Below, one piece after another: positions 1 through 9,213 of a DNA stretch of 51,326 bases. The stretch's first letter is position 1, and each line of letters opens with the position of its first letter. Source of the stretch: Salibacterium halotolerans (lineage in GTDB: Bacteria > Bacillota > Bacilli > Bacillales > Marinococcaceae); assembly GCF_900115625.1 (NCBI RefSeq), contig NZ_FOXD01000022.1, positions 1 through 51,326 on the forward strand, read 5' to 3'. The notes below the pieces were generated by a model. That model was not told the origin of the DNA, made no database searches, and was given only the letters and a program-made list of their open reading frames with translations. Position numbers and translations under genes: made by a program.

Positions 1-112
1 ATTTGCTTCCTAGGCATACATGGATGATAGAGGACCTTCTCTTTTTTTGCCAATCATCAGCTTTCGTCGCTACCGAGAACTATTTTACACATACTAGGTT
101 GAAAAACCTTTT

Positions 113-150
113 AAAAAAAAGAACCGGCAGCCTTTTCCAAGGCGTGCCGA
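113..150 (-). terminator. Rho-independent terminator after a gene remnant
   Basis: Read on the minus strand, CGGCA-CGCCTT, a GGAA loop, AAGGC-TGCCG and then a run of eight T. It lies 10 bases past the stop codon at 160, so it looks like the native terminator of the gene whose 3' end survives there. Nothing else is recognisable in positions 1-112. Confidence 0.65.
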
Positions 151-159
151 CTCGGGGTG

Positions 160-321
160 TTATGTCGTTACGGTTTGTTTGGAATGGCTCGCGGATACCA
201 GGATCGTCTCTTTGCCTTCATCAAAGGATTTGTACTCGATCCCTTCTTTCGTTTTGATGCCGAGCACTTTCTCTCCAAAGAAGGATTGAATCACGGGGAT
301 CGCCGCGTTATAGCTACTCCT
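160..321 (-). pseudogene. C-terminal remnant of an unidentified protein
   Basis: A 53-codon open stretch on the minus strand closed by TAA at 160-162 and bounded upstream by an in-frame TGA at 322-324. The translation looks like real protein (contains IQSFFGEKVLGIKTKEG and ends SKQTVTT) and is followed directly by an intrinsic terminator, but there is no ATG and no start with a suitably spaced ribosome binding site. I infer the 3' end of a gene whose 5' part was deleted or shifted out of frame. I do not recognise the family. A short genuine gene with a GTG start is less likely. Confidence 0.4.
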
Positions 322-344
322 TCATGCTTAGGAAGAGCCCTGCA

Positions 345-374
345 ACAAAAAAAGGTATTGATTTCCAATACGGT
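345..374 (-). terminator. Terminator of adenine deaminase gene
   Basis: On the minus strand GTATTG-GAAAT-CAATAC followed by seven T, about 55 bases after the ade stop codon. The perfect 6 bp stem and T-run are visible directly. Confidence 0.75.
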
Positions 375-428
375 TATTTATTGTTATCATTTTGCAAGAC
401 TACTGCCTTTTCCATGCTTTTCTCTGCT

Positions 429-2270
429 TCATCCTTCGTCCACGAGCAGCGGCACATGGTGAAATCCTTCGTCTGTATGTTGAACCAGCCCGATATCAGA
501 AAGCCGGAGTTCCGGTATGACGACCAGCGCCAACAGCGACAGGGTCATAAACGCGTAGTTCATGGTACAGCCGGCCGCTGCGAGTGCGCTGCTGACAGCG
601 CGTGACTGTTCCGCGACCTGCTCAAACGGCTCCGGTGACATAAGGCCGGCCACCGGAAGCGGCAGTGCCGTCGTGTCGTTTTCGGTAACAACTACTACGC
701 CGCCCTGCATGTCGATCACTTTATTGGCGGCTTCAGCCATCAGCGTCTCATCATTTCCGATCACGAGCAGATTATGGGAATCGTGTGCTGTCGTGGAAGC
801 CAGAGCCGCCGGTTTCGTAAACCCGACGTTCGTCAGAAATGCCGACGCCTGCGTCCCTTTCAGGCCGTGGCGTTCGATCACCGACATCCAGCATACGTCT
901 TTGTTCTCCGGAAGACGCAGCCTCCCGTCACGAACCGGAACATCGATATGTTCTTCTTTCGTATCCACGTGGTTTTCCCGTACCTGAATCGCTCTTGCAG
1001 TGTACGTTCCATCCGGTTTTCCCGCCGGTCCTTCCACGTGAAAATCTTTTGCTTTCACATCCGAGCGCAGGTGAACAGACTGCATGGCTTCGTCCGGGAT
1101 ACCGCTGCTTTCCCAATCAATCAGCATGGCCCCGTCCTCCGCGGCTTCTACACCGGCGGCAATGGTCGTTTGAACCTTCACGTCGCGAAGCGGTCCGTCC
1201 AGGATGAGAATGTCGGCGTACCTGCCCGGTGTGACCGAACCAATATCCTGAGACAGTCCGAATCGTTCGGCGGTATTCAGGGTGGCCATCTGAAATGCGG
1301 TCACAGGCGGTACGCCCTGTTCGATGGCGTGCCGGACGACGAAATCCATATGCCCTTCGTCCACCAGGGATTCCGGGCTGCGGTCGTCGGTGACGAGCAT
1401 GAGCCGGCGCGTATTGATGCCCTGCTCGGTGTATGCAGTAATCGTCGGTACGACGTCATGCCACGCTGACCCACGGCGGAGCTTGGCGTACATGCCGAGC
1501 CGTACGCGGTCGATGACTTCTTCGGCACTTGTCACTTCGTGATCCCCGGAAACGCCGCTCGCAGCATACGCCGACATCCGCCAGTCCCCGCTCGGCCACG
1601 TGTAATGGCCGTCTGCGACCCGGCCGGCCTTCAGCGTTTCTTTAATCTCACCGAGCATTTTCTCATCGCCGAACACAACGCCGGGGAAGTTCATCACTTC
1701 GCCGAGAGCCACCATGTCCGGCCCCCACGTGAAAGCTTCCGCTACGTCATCCGAGCCCAGTTCCGCCCCGCTCGTTTCAAACGCGCTGCTCGTCGATGGC
1801 ACGCAGGAAGCCGCCTGCATGTAACCGGCCATCGGGGTTTCGCGGAGTTCATCCAGCATCAGCCGCAGCCCTTTCATGCCGAGCACATTCGCGATCTCAT
1901 GCGCATCGAAAAATCCGCCGGTTGTACCTTTTGGCAGTACAGCGCGGGCGAACTGTCTCGGCGTGATCTGACTGCTTTCAATATGACAGTGGCCGTCAAT
2001 CAGGCCGGGAGTCACGTACCGGCCGCCGGCGTTTATAACCCGGGTGGCCGGCCCTATCGTGTGGGAGGCGTTATATCCAACGTAGGCAATGCGCTCTCCC
2101 TGCACCGCAATGGACATGCCCGGCTGTATTTCGCCGGACATCACATTGACGAGTCTCGCGTTTTCAACCACCAGGGTGGCGGATTCATCGCCGCGCGCGG
2201 TTTTCACCAACTGTTCCATATCTTCTGCCAGTGTTTTTCTTGAATTGGCAAATGTCATCGTATCCATCAT
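429..2270 (-). CDS. ade: Adenine deaminase
   Basis: 613-residue amidohydrolase converting adenine to hypoxanthine and ammonia in purine salvage, in the cytoplasm. The N-terminal region has the small beta domain and the metal-binding motif DGHCHIESS (about residues 92-100) typical of the Ade family. A conserved TDDRSPESL segment lies mid-protein, and the C-terminal third has the Ade C-terminal domain, ending in VIPELRLSDIGLVQ. Length matches the family (about 580-610). The start at 2270 is supported by AAAGGAG five bases upstream. It is monocistronic, with its own promoter and terminator. The downstream remnant at 160-321 is unrelated. Identification is confident. Confidence 0.93.
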   Translation of the reverse strand: MMDTMTFANSRKTLAEDMEQLVKTARGDESATLVVENARLVNVMSGEIQPGMSIAVQGERIAYVGYNASHTIGPATRVINAGGRYVTPGLIDGHCHIESSQITPRQFARAVLPKGTTGGFFDAHEIANVLGMKGLRLMLDELRETPMAGYMQAASCVPSTSSAFETSGAELGSDDVAEAFTWGPDMVALGEVMNFPGVVFGDEKMLGEIKETLKAGRVADGHYTWPSGDWRMSAYAASGVSGDHEVTSAEEVIDRVRLGMYAKLRRGSAWHDVVPTITAYTEQGINTRRLMLVTDDRSPESLVDEGHMDFVVRHAIEQGVPPVTAFQMATLNTAERFGLSQDIGSVTPGRYADILILDGPLRDVKVQTTIAAGVEAAEDGAMLIDWESSGIPDEAMQSVHLRSDVKAKDFHVEGPAGKPDGTYTARAIQVRENHVDTKEEHIDVPVRDGRLRLPENKDVCWMSVIERHGLKGTQASAFLTNVGFTKPAALASTTAHDSHNLLVIGNDETLMAEAANKVIDMQGGVVVVTENDTTALPLPVAGLMSPEPFEQVAEQSRAVSSALAAAGCTMNYAFMTLSLLALVVIPELRLSDIGLVQHTDEGFHHVPLLVDEG

Positions 2271-2293
2271 TTCAGCTCCTTTATCTTACTCAT

Positions 2294-2322
2294 ATTATAC
2301 GAATGAAAAGCGAAGCTGAAAA
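2294..2322 (-). promoter_or_regulatory. Probable SigA promoter of ade
   Basis: On the minus strand a perfect TATAAT -10 (2294-2299) is preceded, 17 bases upstream, by TTTTCA (2317-2322) as a weak -35. It sits 25 bases before the ade start. The good -10 and exact spacing support it; the -35 match is poor. Confidence 0.5.
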
Positions 2323-2349
2323 TAGATCTGTCAGCCTTTTTTCCAAGCC

Positions 2350-4065
2350 TTATGATTCGGCGCGGTACAAGCGGATTTTCCAGGCGGAAGTGTCGTTTTC
2401 GAACACTTTCTCAAGCTCCAGATTATTCTCTTCGGCGTTTTCAATTTCAACGGCGGACAGAACATATTCGCCGCCCATATTCTTGAATGCCTGTGTCCCG
2501 AAGTCCAGGTTGTCTATCGTTTCCTGATTGTTTTTCGTAAACAGATAATTCTTGCCCAGTTCGTCGGAGAACACGTAAGCCCTTCCGCCCCAGTCATTGT
2601 AGTAATTTTGAAGGGTATCGTTTTTCGCAAGTTCGCCTTCGATAATGTTTTTAAACCGGTGTTTATACTCGAGCGGATACATCGTGACGTAAAAATCAAG
2701 CGTATAGAATCCATTGTACTGCGCGACAGCGGGGTGCATTCCGATACTGACCACCCGGTAATCTGATGGATCCTGCCCGATATAATTCTGAATATCGGAG
2801 AAAAGGTCTTCCGCGTAAAATTCTTCGTACGACGGATAATCGATGCTCCGGTATTTGAATTCATGGTGTCTGCTTGTTTCCCCGGCAACCTGGCCGATCA
2901 AAAGCAGCACAACGAGCACTACGCCGAACTTGATTCTGCGCTGAATCATCATCAGCGAGAGCCCGAAGACGACATACCAGATCACCACATTCAGAAGGTG
3001 GAACCGGCCGAAGTTGAACTCATTGATTAAGTCAACGGCATCTTTCAGCACCCGCATGCCTTCCCAGTTCCAGATCGAAATCCAGAAGGAAAAAACAACA
3101 ATCAGAAGCAGCAGCCACGGAATCGCTTTTTCTCCGGACGTTAACGGGGCCGGCTGTTTTTTTAGTTTCAGCCGCCGGACAGCAATGATACCTGCCGTGA
3201 ATAACAGCGCGAACACCGCGGTGAAAAAGGCAAACGGATAGTGGTACACATACGAATGGGAATGGGCATGCAGCAGGTTGTTAACGAAAAAGTCAGTGAC
3301 CGTATCCCAGTTCCGGTATCCCCTGTCGAATTCCACCCGGTGCGGCGTGAATCCCTGGCCCAGGAGCTCGCCGTATACGAGCCGGTACTGTTTGACTAAG
3401 TACAAAGCCGTCATGAACGCGATGCCGCCGATAAACTTCCAGTTCGGTTTTTTATGCCGAATCGCATCCACAAGCCAGAATATACCCATAGAAGCGAGGA
3501 AAAAGATGAACGACACAATGAAGCTGGAGTAAAAAGGAACAACAAGAAGTATAAGCCAGTTTGTCCAATAGTCTCTGCGCTTCCATATATTCAGGAAAGC
3601 ATAGAGCACCAGCGGAACACCGGCGAAACTCAAACCGCCGAACGGCCAGAACGCCGGAAGGGAAAACGCGAGCGCTGTTCCGACACTGATGAAGGAGCCG
3701 GCTTTTGTCTGCGGCAGTACATGTTTTTTCATGAGAAGCAGCATGCCGAAAAATGCCGTGAAACGCATCAGAAATAAGTTCACCGCGTAAGCCGGGAATG
3801 GATCGAATAAGGAGAAAAGCAGCGCAAACATGCTCAATTCCGCACCGAGTGCTTCTCTTGGAAGGCCGTTCATAATCGATGGAATTTCTGTGTCATTTGA
3901 GGCAAACAGCACATTGTTCTCTACCAGCGTTTTATACCAGATTAAATTGGAATCCAGGTTATCATGGATCCGAAGATGGGCATCTTCCCCCAGAATGACA
4001 AGCGGGGAAAGATAAGCCAGGATCAGGCCCACACTGATCAGGATCCACGTCCTCTCTCTCATCAC
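2350..4065 (-). CDS. YkoS-like DUF6044 multi-spanning membrane protein, probable GT-C-type glycosyltransferase
   Basis: 571-residue protein with about eleven or more hydrophobic segments over residues 1-390 and a hydrophilic C-terminal part of about 170 residues. It resembles Bacillus YkoS (DUF6044). The first extracytoplasmic loop carries an acidic motif HDNLDSNL, the position where GT-C transferases hold catalytic acidic residues. It is last in a sugar-nucleotide operon and overlaps wecE by 4 bases (GTG at 4065, with ATG at 4062 an alternative start). I infer that it takes the sugar from a lipid carrier on the outer face of the membrane and transfers it to a cell-surface acceptor. No acceptor can be named. 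The family call is fairly confident; the activity is inference. Confidence 0.7.
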   Translation of the reverse strand: MMRERTWILISVGLILAYLSPLVILGEDAHLRIHDNLDSNLIWYKTLVENNVLFASNDTEIPSIMNGLPREALGAELSMFALLFSLFDPFPAYAVNLFLMRFTAFFGMLLLMKKHVLPQTKAGSFISVGTALAFSLPAFWPFGGLSFAGVPLVLYAFLNIWKRRDYWTNWLILLVVPFYSSFIVSFIFFLASMGIFWLVDAIRHKKPNWKFIGGIAFMTALYLVKQYRLVYGELLGQGFTPHRVEFDRGYRNWDTVTDFFVNNLLHAHSHSYVYHYPFAFFTAVFALLFTAGIIAVRRLKLKKQPAPLTSGEKAIPWLLLLIVVFSFWISIWNWEGMRVLKDAVDLINEFNFGRFHLLNVVIWYVVFGLSLMMIQRRIKFGVVLVVLLLIGQVAGETSRHHEFKYRSIDYPSYEEFYAEDLFSDIQNYIGQDPSDYRVVSIGMHPAVAQYNGFYTLDFYVTMYPLEYKHRFKNIIEGELAKNDTLQNYYNDWGGRAYVFSDELGKNYLFTKNNQETIDNLDFGTQAFKNMGGEYVLSAVEIENAEENNLELEKVFENDTSAWKIRLYRAES

Positions 4066-5189
4066 TTGTAAAAACTCCTAACCTGTTCTGTGATTTCTTT
4101 GATCTGTTCCTGCTGCAATCCGTAAAACATGGGCAGACGCAGCAGTCGTTCGCTTTCGCCTGTCGTCCAGCGGTCGGTGCCGTGAAAGCGGCCGAAACGC
4201 TGTCCGGCAGCTGATGAATGCAGAGGAACATAATGAAAAGCCGATGTAATACCAGCTTGTTTCAAGTGCTCCACCAACGCCGTCCGTTCTCCGATACCCG
4301 CTGTTTTAATATAAAACATGTGGGCGTTATGTTTACACGCTGCCGGAACCTTCGGCAGTTCCAGCAGACCGTCTTCCTCCAGCGGTCGAAGGTTTGCGGC
4401 ATACGTCTCCCAGGAAGCAAGACGATCGTTATTGATCGCGCGGGCGTGCTGGAGCTGTGCGTATAAATACGCCGCATTCAGCTCCGCCGGAAGGTAAGAA
4501 GAACCGGCTTCCACCCAGGAATATTTATCGACCTGTCCGCGGAGAAACCTGGAACGGTCAGTTCCTTTCTCCCGAATAATTTCAGCCTGCTCCTGTTTAT
4601 CGGATCTGTTCAAAAGAAGCGCGCCGCCCTCGCCGCTCGTATAGTTTTTCGTATCGTGAAAACTGAAGCAGCCGTAATCGCCTATCGTGCCGAGTGCCTG
4701 TCCTTTGTATGTACTCATTACACCCTGCGCGGCATCTTCAATTACCTGCAGATTATGCCGCTTTGAAATGTCCATAATGGTGTCCATCTCACAGGCTGTT
4801 CCCGCATAATGCACCGGTACGATGACTCTCGTTTTTTCCGTTACAGCTTCTTCGATTTTTGTTTCATCGATGTTCATCGTATCCGGCCGGATATCGACGA
4901 AAACAATCCGCGCGCCCCGAAGCACAAAGGCATTGGCTGTGGAAACAAACGTGTAGGACGGCATAATGACTTCATCACCCGGTTCGATTCCGGCAAGCAT
5001 CGCCGCCATTTCCAGCGCATGGGTGCAGGACGGCGTAAGAAAAGCCTTGGACGCGTGAAAAGAGTCCTCCAGCCACGTCTGGCACGCTTTTGTGAAGGGT
5101 CCGTCCCCGGACAGCTTCCCGTTCTCAAGCGCCTGCTGCATATAATACATTTCATCTCCTGTGACCGGAGGGGTGTTAAACGGAATCAT
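4062..5189 (-). CDS. wecE: dTDP-4-amino-4,6-dideoxygalactose transaminase
   Basis: 375-residue PLP-dependent sugar aminotransferase closely resembling E. coli WecE/RffA. It converts dTDP-4-keto-6-deoxyglucose plus glutamate to dTDP-4-amino-4,6-dideoxy-D-galactose (dTDP-Fuc4N). Visible family blocks: the N-terminal MIPFNTPPV, GDEVIMPSYTFVSTANAFVL, DTMNIDE, VIEDAAQGVMSTYKG, and the PLP lysine in SFHDTKNYT. The start at 5189 has AAAGGACG upstream. It sits 18 bases after the flippase-like gene and overlaps the YkoS-like gene. Its substrate is the product of RmlA and RmlB encoded in the same operon, so the pathway is self-consistent. Confidence 0.9.
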   Translation of the reverse strand: MIPFNTPPVTGDEMYYMQQALENGKLSGDGPFTKACQTWLEDSFHASKAFLTPSCTHALEMAAMLAGIEPGDEVIMPSYTFVSTANAFVLRGARIVFVDIRPDTMNIDETKIEEAVTEKTRVIVPVHYAGTACEMDTIMDISKRHNLQVIEDAAQGVMSTYKGQALGTIGDYGCFSFHDTKNYTSGEGGALLLNRSDKQEQAEIIREKGTDRSRFLRGQVDKYSWVEAGSSYLPAELNAAYLYAQLQHARAINNDRLASWETYAANLRPLEEDGLLELPKVPAACKHNAHMFYIKTAGIGERTALVEHLKQAGITSAFHYVPLHSSAAGQRFGRFHGTDRWTTGESERLLRLPMFYGLQQEQIKEITEQVRSFYK

Positions 5190-5207
5190 AATCGGTCGTC
5201 CTTTCTG

Positions 5208-5573
5208 TTAAGCGGATTGGCTCATTACGACAATGCCGGACACAACAAGCAGCATTCCGATCAATTTAAATGACGTCACCGGCTCGTTGAATAAAAAAAT
5301 CGACAAGATAAATACGAGAATAAACGACAGGCTCATAAAAGGATAGGCATAGCTGATATCAAACTTGGTCATCGCCGCCATCCAGCACATCGCTGCCAAA
5401 AAGGCAGAAAGAAAACCCGACAGCACGAGCGGGTCCAATAACAATTTGAGCAGAAATACCCCTTTGTCCCATAATTCGTCCGGCAGACTGCCGTATTTAC
5501 TGATGCGCCACTTCAGTATGAGCTGGCCGTAGACCGTGAATAACACGGTGCCGAAAATATATAAATACCCCAT
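5208..5573 (-). CDS. Small EamA/SMR-type transporter, ArnE-like
   Basis: 121 residues, four hydrophobic segments, beginning MGYLYIFGTVLFTVYGQLILKW and carrying a YAYPFMSLSFILVF block, as in the ArnE/ArnF subunits that flip aminoarabinose-phosphoundecaprenol. In this operon, between wecE and the acetyltransferase gene, it is best read as the flippase that moves undecaprenyl-phosphate-linked sugar across the membrane. Only one subunit is encoded, so it would act as a homodimer or with an unlinked partner. The fold class is confident; the substrate is inferred from context. Confidence 0.72.
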   Translation of the reverse strand: MGYLYIFGTVLFTVYGQLILKWRISKYGSLPDELWDKGVFLLKLLLDPLVLSGFLSAFLAAMCWMAAMTKFDISYAYPFMSLSFILVFILSIFLFNEPVTSFKLIGMLLVVSGIVVMSQSA

Positions 5574-5595
5574 GCCTCCAAAACCCTTTCCGCTT

Positions 5596-6267
5596 CTATT
5601 GGTTCAGCTTATGATACACATCGACCGCATCTTTAAATTTAAAACCAAGCGAAGCCGTTAAATTCACCATCGCCAGGTTCGCCGCTGAGATGGACGTCTT
5701 CACTTCTTCATACCCTTCGTCAAACAGAATCTGGACGGCTTTGCTCCAGAAATATTTCGATAGGCCGCGGCCCTGGTACTCCGGCCAAAACGCCTGCAGC
5801 AGCACCTGGTTGCCGGAATACGCAAAGAAACCGGCCAATTCACCGTCGTAGGCAAGCCCCCATACGCCTCCTTCGTCATACAGCTGACCAAGCCAGTTGT
5901 CATAACGGCGGTCGGCGCCGCTTCGGTCCAGCCTGAAATCGCGGTGGAAGCGCCCGTGTTCATAAGCTCCCCGTGAAACGGCAATAATGTCTTCCCGCGG
6001 GACATCTTTCATCAATGTCAGTTTATCGTCTTCATACGTTGTAAACTGGCTCCTCGTGCATACCGGAACGAGCAGCGTATCGGTATAATAGAAGCCGTAC
6101 TGCTGTAGCAGATGTTTGGAATCCAGAGGATCCACCTTGATCGTAAAATGCCCTTTCAGCGCTTCACTCTGCTGCAGCGCCTTTTCAGAATGCTCCAGCA
6201 GTTCATACGTTTCCATGCCGAGGGCGCGTTTATCCCACGGCGTTTCTCTCATTATATTTTCACTCAC
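5596..6267 (-). CDS. GNAT acetyltransferase, WecD/RffC-like (dTDP-Fuc4N acetylase)
   Basis: 223 residues. The N-terminal part begins with PWDKRALGMETYEL, matching WecD-type enzymes that open with a (D/E)xxFFG-like block. The C-terminal half is a GNAT domain with the acetyl-CoA loop EYQGRGLSKYFW and a final NLTASLGFKFKDAVDVYH. It contains HGRFHRDFRL, like the YGRFHxDPRF block of WecD-related proteins. The start is GTG with AGGAGG eight bases before. Placed between the wecE-side genes and the glycosyltransferase, it probably N-acetylates dTDP-Fuc4N to dTDP-Fuc4NAc. The specific substrate is inferred from the operon. Confidence 0.75.
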   Translation of the reverse strand: MSENIMRETPWDKRALGMETYELLEHSEKALQQSEALKGHFTIKVDPLDSKHLLQQYGFYYTDTLLVPVCTRSQFTTYEDDKLTLMKDVPREDIIAVSRGAYEHGRFHRDFRLDRSGADRRYDNWLGQLYDEGGVWGLAYDGELAGFFAYSGNQVLLQAFWPEYQGRGLSKYFWSKAVQILFDEGYEEVKTSISAANLAMVNLTASLGFKFKDAVDVYHKLNQ

Positions 6268-6279
6268 AGGCGTATCCTC

Positions 6280-7266
6280 CTATTTCTGTTTGGATGCCGG
6301 GATCGGCACCGTTTTTTCTACATTTTTTTCATTAAATCCAACCGATTCCTGCACAATATAGAGCGGTCTGTTTTTGACTTCATTGAACACTTTTCCCATG
6401 TACAGCCCGAGAATGCCGAGATTGGCAAACAACAGACCGCCCACAAAATAAATCGAGACCATAATACTCGTCCAGCCGGGGACCGGTTCGAACATAAAGA
6501 AATATTGATACATCAAATACAGACCATAAAGAACCGCTCCGGTGGATAGCAGGAACCCGAACTTAATCGATAACCGCAGCGGCTTGTTGGACTGCGATAC
6601 AATGCCATCCACAGCAAGGTTCATCAGTTTGGATAAGTTATAGGATGACGTTCCGGACATGCGCTGCTGGTGCTCGACATCGACCGCCGCTGTTTCAAAT
6701 CCCATCCACTGGATAAACAGCGGAAAATTCCGGTTCTGCTCCCGCAGATGCCGGTAATTCTCAATAACTTTCCTCGAAGAAATGCTGAAATTGGCAATCG
6801 CCGGATCGGATGTACTCTCCGTGAAATAATCGTACACTTTGTAAAACAGTTTGGATTCCCACCTCTTCAGCAGGGTGTCCTCCCGATCGCGTCTGCGGGC
6901 GAAGACGACGTCATATCCTTCACGGGCTTTCGCATAGAGTTTGGGAATCTCTTCCGGCTGATCCTGCAGATCACAGTCCATGACAACGACCCAGTCTCCA
7001 AGAGCTTCATCAAGCCCCGCGGTAATTGCTGTGTGCTGGCCGAAGTTTTTGGCAAACTTGATGCCTTTCACCCGTTTGTCTCTTGCGGCCAGCTGCTGGA
7101 TAACACTCCACGACTGGTCCGGACTGCTGTCTTCCACCATAATGATTTCATACTGCCAGCTGATGGATTCCAGTGTTTCGCTGAGGCGGTTGTACAGCTG
7201 CATGATGCAGTCGCCGCAGCCGTACACCGGGGTGACAACGGAAAGATGAGGATTATTCGTATTCAT
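6280..7266 (-). CDS. Polyisoprenyl-phosphate glycosyltransferase, family 2 (YkoT/GtrB-like)
   Basis: 328 residues. An N-terminal GT2 domain (LSVVTPVYGC, EIIMVEDSSPDQSW, WVVVMDCDLQDQPEEI with the DCDLQD metal site, FARRRDREDTL) is followed by two membrane helices (about residues 230-300), the layout of dolichol-phosphate-mannose synthase-like enzymes such as GtrB, ArnC and Bacillus YkoT. It transfers a sugar from a nucleotide donor to undecaprenyl phosphate at the inner face. In this operon the donor is probably dTDP-Fuc4NAc. It overlaps rmlB by 14 bases. The family is certain; the donor is inferred. Confidence 0.85.
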   Translation of the reverse strand: MNTNNPHLSVVTPVYGCGDCIMQLYNRLSETLESISWQYEIIMVEDSSPDQSWSVIQQLAARDKRVKGIKFAKNFGQHTAITAGLDEALGDWVVVMDCDLQDQPEEIPKLYAKAREGYDVVFARRRDREDTLLKRWESKLFYKVYDYFTESTSDPAIANFSISSRKVIENYRHLREQNRNFPLFIQWMGFETAAVDVEHQQRMSGTSSYNLSKLMNLAVDGIVSQSNKPLRLSIKFGFLLSTGAVLYGLYLMYQYFFMFEPVPGWTSIMVSIYFVGGLLFANLGILGLYMGKVFNEVKNRPLYIVQESVGFNEKNVEKTVPIPASKQK

Positions 7267-8290
7267 CGATATACCACTCCACCGTTTTTAATAGTCCGGA
7301 TTCAAAATCTTCTTCCGGCTTCCAGCCCAGCTCTTCTTTTATTTTCTCAGCATCTACGGCGTATCTGCGGTCATGGCCGGGCCGGTCTTCGACATACGTT
7401 ATCAATTCCCGGTAGCTTTCCAGTCCGGTTCCTTCAAGTTTTTCGGCTTTGCGCTCATCAAGCATGGCGCATATTTTACGGGCAATGTAGAGATTGGTTC
7501 GTTCATTATCTCCGCCGATATTATACGTCTGTCCTGCGCGCCCCTGCCAATACGCCAGTTCCACTCCGGCACAGTGATCCGTGACATAAAGCCAGTCCCT
7601 GATATTTTGCCCGTCGCCGTAAATCGGCACGGTTTCCAGATGCAGCGCCTTGCGGATAATGGTCGGAATCAGCTTTTCGTCATGCTGATTCGGGCCGAAG
7701 TTGTTGGAGCAGTTAGTGATGATTGTATTCAGTCCGTACGTGCGGTAATAACTCTGCACAATCATGTCCGACCCTGCCTTGCTTGCGCTGTAGGGGCTGC
7801 TCGGCGCGTAAGGAGACGTCTCGGAAAAAAACCCCTCTGCCCCAAGCGTTCCATACACTTCATCGGTGGAAATGTGATGAAAACGGGCGGTTTCGTACCC
7901 GGGATAACACTCGTGCGGCCCTTTCATCCAGTAGTTTTTGGCCGTATCGAGCAGAGTGAAAGTGCCGTGCACATTCGTCCGGATAAACGCATCAGGGTCC
8001 TGAATGGAACGGTCCACATGCGATTCCGCCGCAAAATGAATCACACCGCGCACGTCATGTTTTTCAAACAACCTTTCGAGCATCACCCGATCGGTAATAC
8101 CGCCTTCGACAAAATGGTGGTTCGGAAGCCGGTTCAACTGCATGACGCTCTCCGTATCGGCGGCATACGTGAGATTATCCACATTCAGAAGCGTAATCTC
8201 CGGATGCCTCCGGGCAAAGCGGGATATAAAATGCTGTCCGATGAAACCGGCTCCTCCGGTCACCATGATCGTTTGTTCATCTGTCATCAT
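7253..8290 (-). CDS. rmlB: dTDP-glucose 4,6-dehydratase
   Basis: 345-residue extended SDR enzyme converting dTDP-glucose to dTDP-4-keto-6-deoxyglucose. Visible features: NAD-binding [12 protein letters not shown] at residues 11-22, [24 protein letters not shown] with the catalytic TDE triad, the YSASKAG active-site Tyr/Lys pair and [11 protein letters not shown]. Length is that of RfbB/RmlB. It overlaps rmlA by 4 bases. No rmlC or rmlD lies alongside; instead wecE follows, so the keto intermediate is directed to an amino sugar rather than rhamnose. Confidence 0.93.
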   Translation of the reverse strand: MMTDEQTIMVTGGAGFIGQHFISRFARRHPEITLLNVDNLTYAADTESVMQLNRLPNHHFVEGGITDRVMLERLFEKHDVRGVIHFAAESHVDRSIQDPDAFIRTNVHGTFTLLDTAKNYWMKGPHECYPGYETARFHHISTDEVYGTLGAEGFFSETSPYAPSSPYSASKAGSDMIVQSYYRTYGLNTIITNCSNNFGPNQHDEKLIPTIIRKALHLETVPIYGDGQNIRDWLYVTDHCAGVELAYWQGRAGQTYNIGGDNERTNLYIARKICAMLDERKAEKLEGTGLESYRELITYVEDRPGHDRRYAVDAEKIKEELGWKPEEDFESGLLKTVEWYIDEYE

Positions 8291-9213
8291 TTCATCAATT
8301 CCGTTCTGTGGGGATCTTCCTGGTCCACTGTGCCGGAAGAAACCGGCGTTCTTTCGACGGTGCGGAGCAGGTATTTTTTGTATTCACTGTTTTTCATATC
8401 ATAAATCTTCTTTAATAACGAATCACGGTCCAGGTAGTTCATATAGAAGGCGATTTCCTCCAGACATGCTACTTTAAAGCCTTGCCTTTTTTCAACCGTT
8501 TGAATGAACTGGGATGCATCGAACAACGATTCCGGCGTACCGGTATCGAGCCAGGCAAAGCCGCGTCCGAGCAGTTCCACATTCAGTTTACCGGCTTCAA
8601 GGTACGCTTTATTAATATCGGTAATCTCAAGCTCGCCGCGATCGGACGGGCGCGCTTCTTTGGCGATATCCAGCACGTCATTGTCATAAAAATACAGACC
8701 GGTTACAGCAAATTCGGATTTCGGCTGTTTCGGCTTTTCTTCCAGGGATTTCACGCGTTGATTTTCGTCGAATTCGACGACACCGAAGCGCTCCGGTTCA
8801 CTCACCCGGTACCCGAACACAGTCGCGCCTTCTGTCCGCCCCGCCGCTTTTTGCAGGAGCGGGGTGAACCCCTGTCCGTAAAAAATGTTATCCCCGAGAA
8901 TCAGAGCGACATGATCGTTTCCGACAAACGATTCACCGATCGTAAACGCCTGCGCCAGACCGTCCGGGGACGTCTGCACTTCATACGACAGAGAAATACC
9001 GAACTGGCTGCCGTCTCCGAGCAGTTCTTTATACCGCGGCGTATCTTTCGGAGTGGAAATAATAAGGATTTCCCGGATGCCTGACAGCATCAGCACAGAC
9101 AACGGGTAATAAATCATCGGTTTATCATATACCGGCAGCAGCTGCTTGGACATGCTTTTGGTCATCGGATAGAGCCTTGAGCCGCTTCCGCCTGCCAGAA
9201 TAATTCCTTTCAT
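8287..9213 (-). CDS. rmlA: Glucose-1-phosphate thymidylyltransferase
   Basis: 308 residues from ATG 9213; joins dTTP and glucose-1-phosphate to give dTDP-glucose. It has the nucleotidyltransferase signature [20 protein letters not shown] at the N-terminus, then [24 protein letters not shown] and [13 protein letters not shown] chose ATG 9213 because the family begins MKGIILAGG and GGAGG lies upstream. A longer in-frame start at 9297, also with a good AGGAGG, would add 28 residues lacking family similarity. It is the first gene of the seven-gene sugar operon. Confidence 0.92.
   Translation of the reverse strand: MKGIILAGGSGSRLYPMTKSMSKQLLPVYDKPMIYYPLSVLMLSGIREILIISTPKDTPRYKELLGDGSQFGISLSYEVQTSPDGLAQAFTIGESFVGNDHVALILGDNIFYGQGFTPLLQKAAGRTEGATVFGYRVSEPERFGVVEFDENQRVKSLEEKPKQPKSEFAVTGLYFYDNDVLDIAKEARPSDRGELEITDINKAYLEAGKLNVELLGRGFAWLDTGTPESLFDASQFIQTVEKRQGFKVACLEEIAFYMNYLDRDSLLKKIYDMKNSEYKKYLLRTVERTPVSSGTVDQEDPHRTELMK

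Noticed and set aside
1539-2243. 234-codon plus-strand open frame inside ade
   Set aside because: Shadow of the adenine deaminase gene; no ribosome binding site and no protein-family features.
6670-7584. 304-codon plus-strand open frame
   Set aside because: Lies opposite the glycosyltransferase and rmlB genes and has no recognisable domain.
7373-8404. 343-codon plus-strand open frame over rmlB
   Set aside because: Antisense to a clear rmlB; composition is that of a reversed coding frame.
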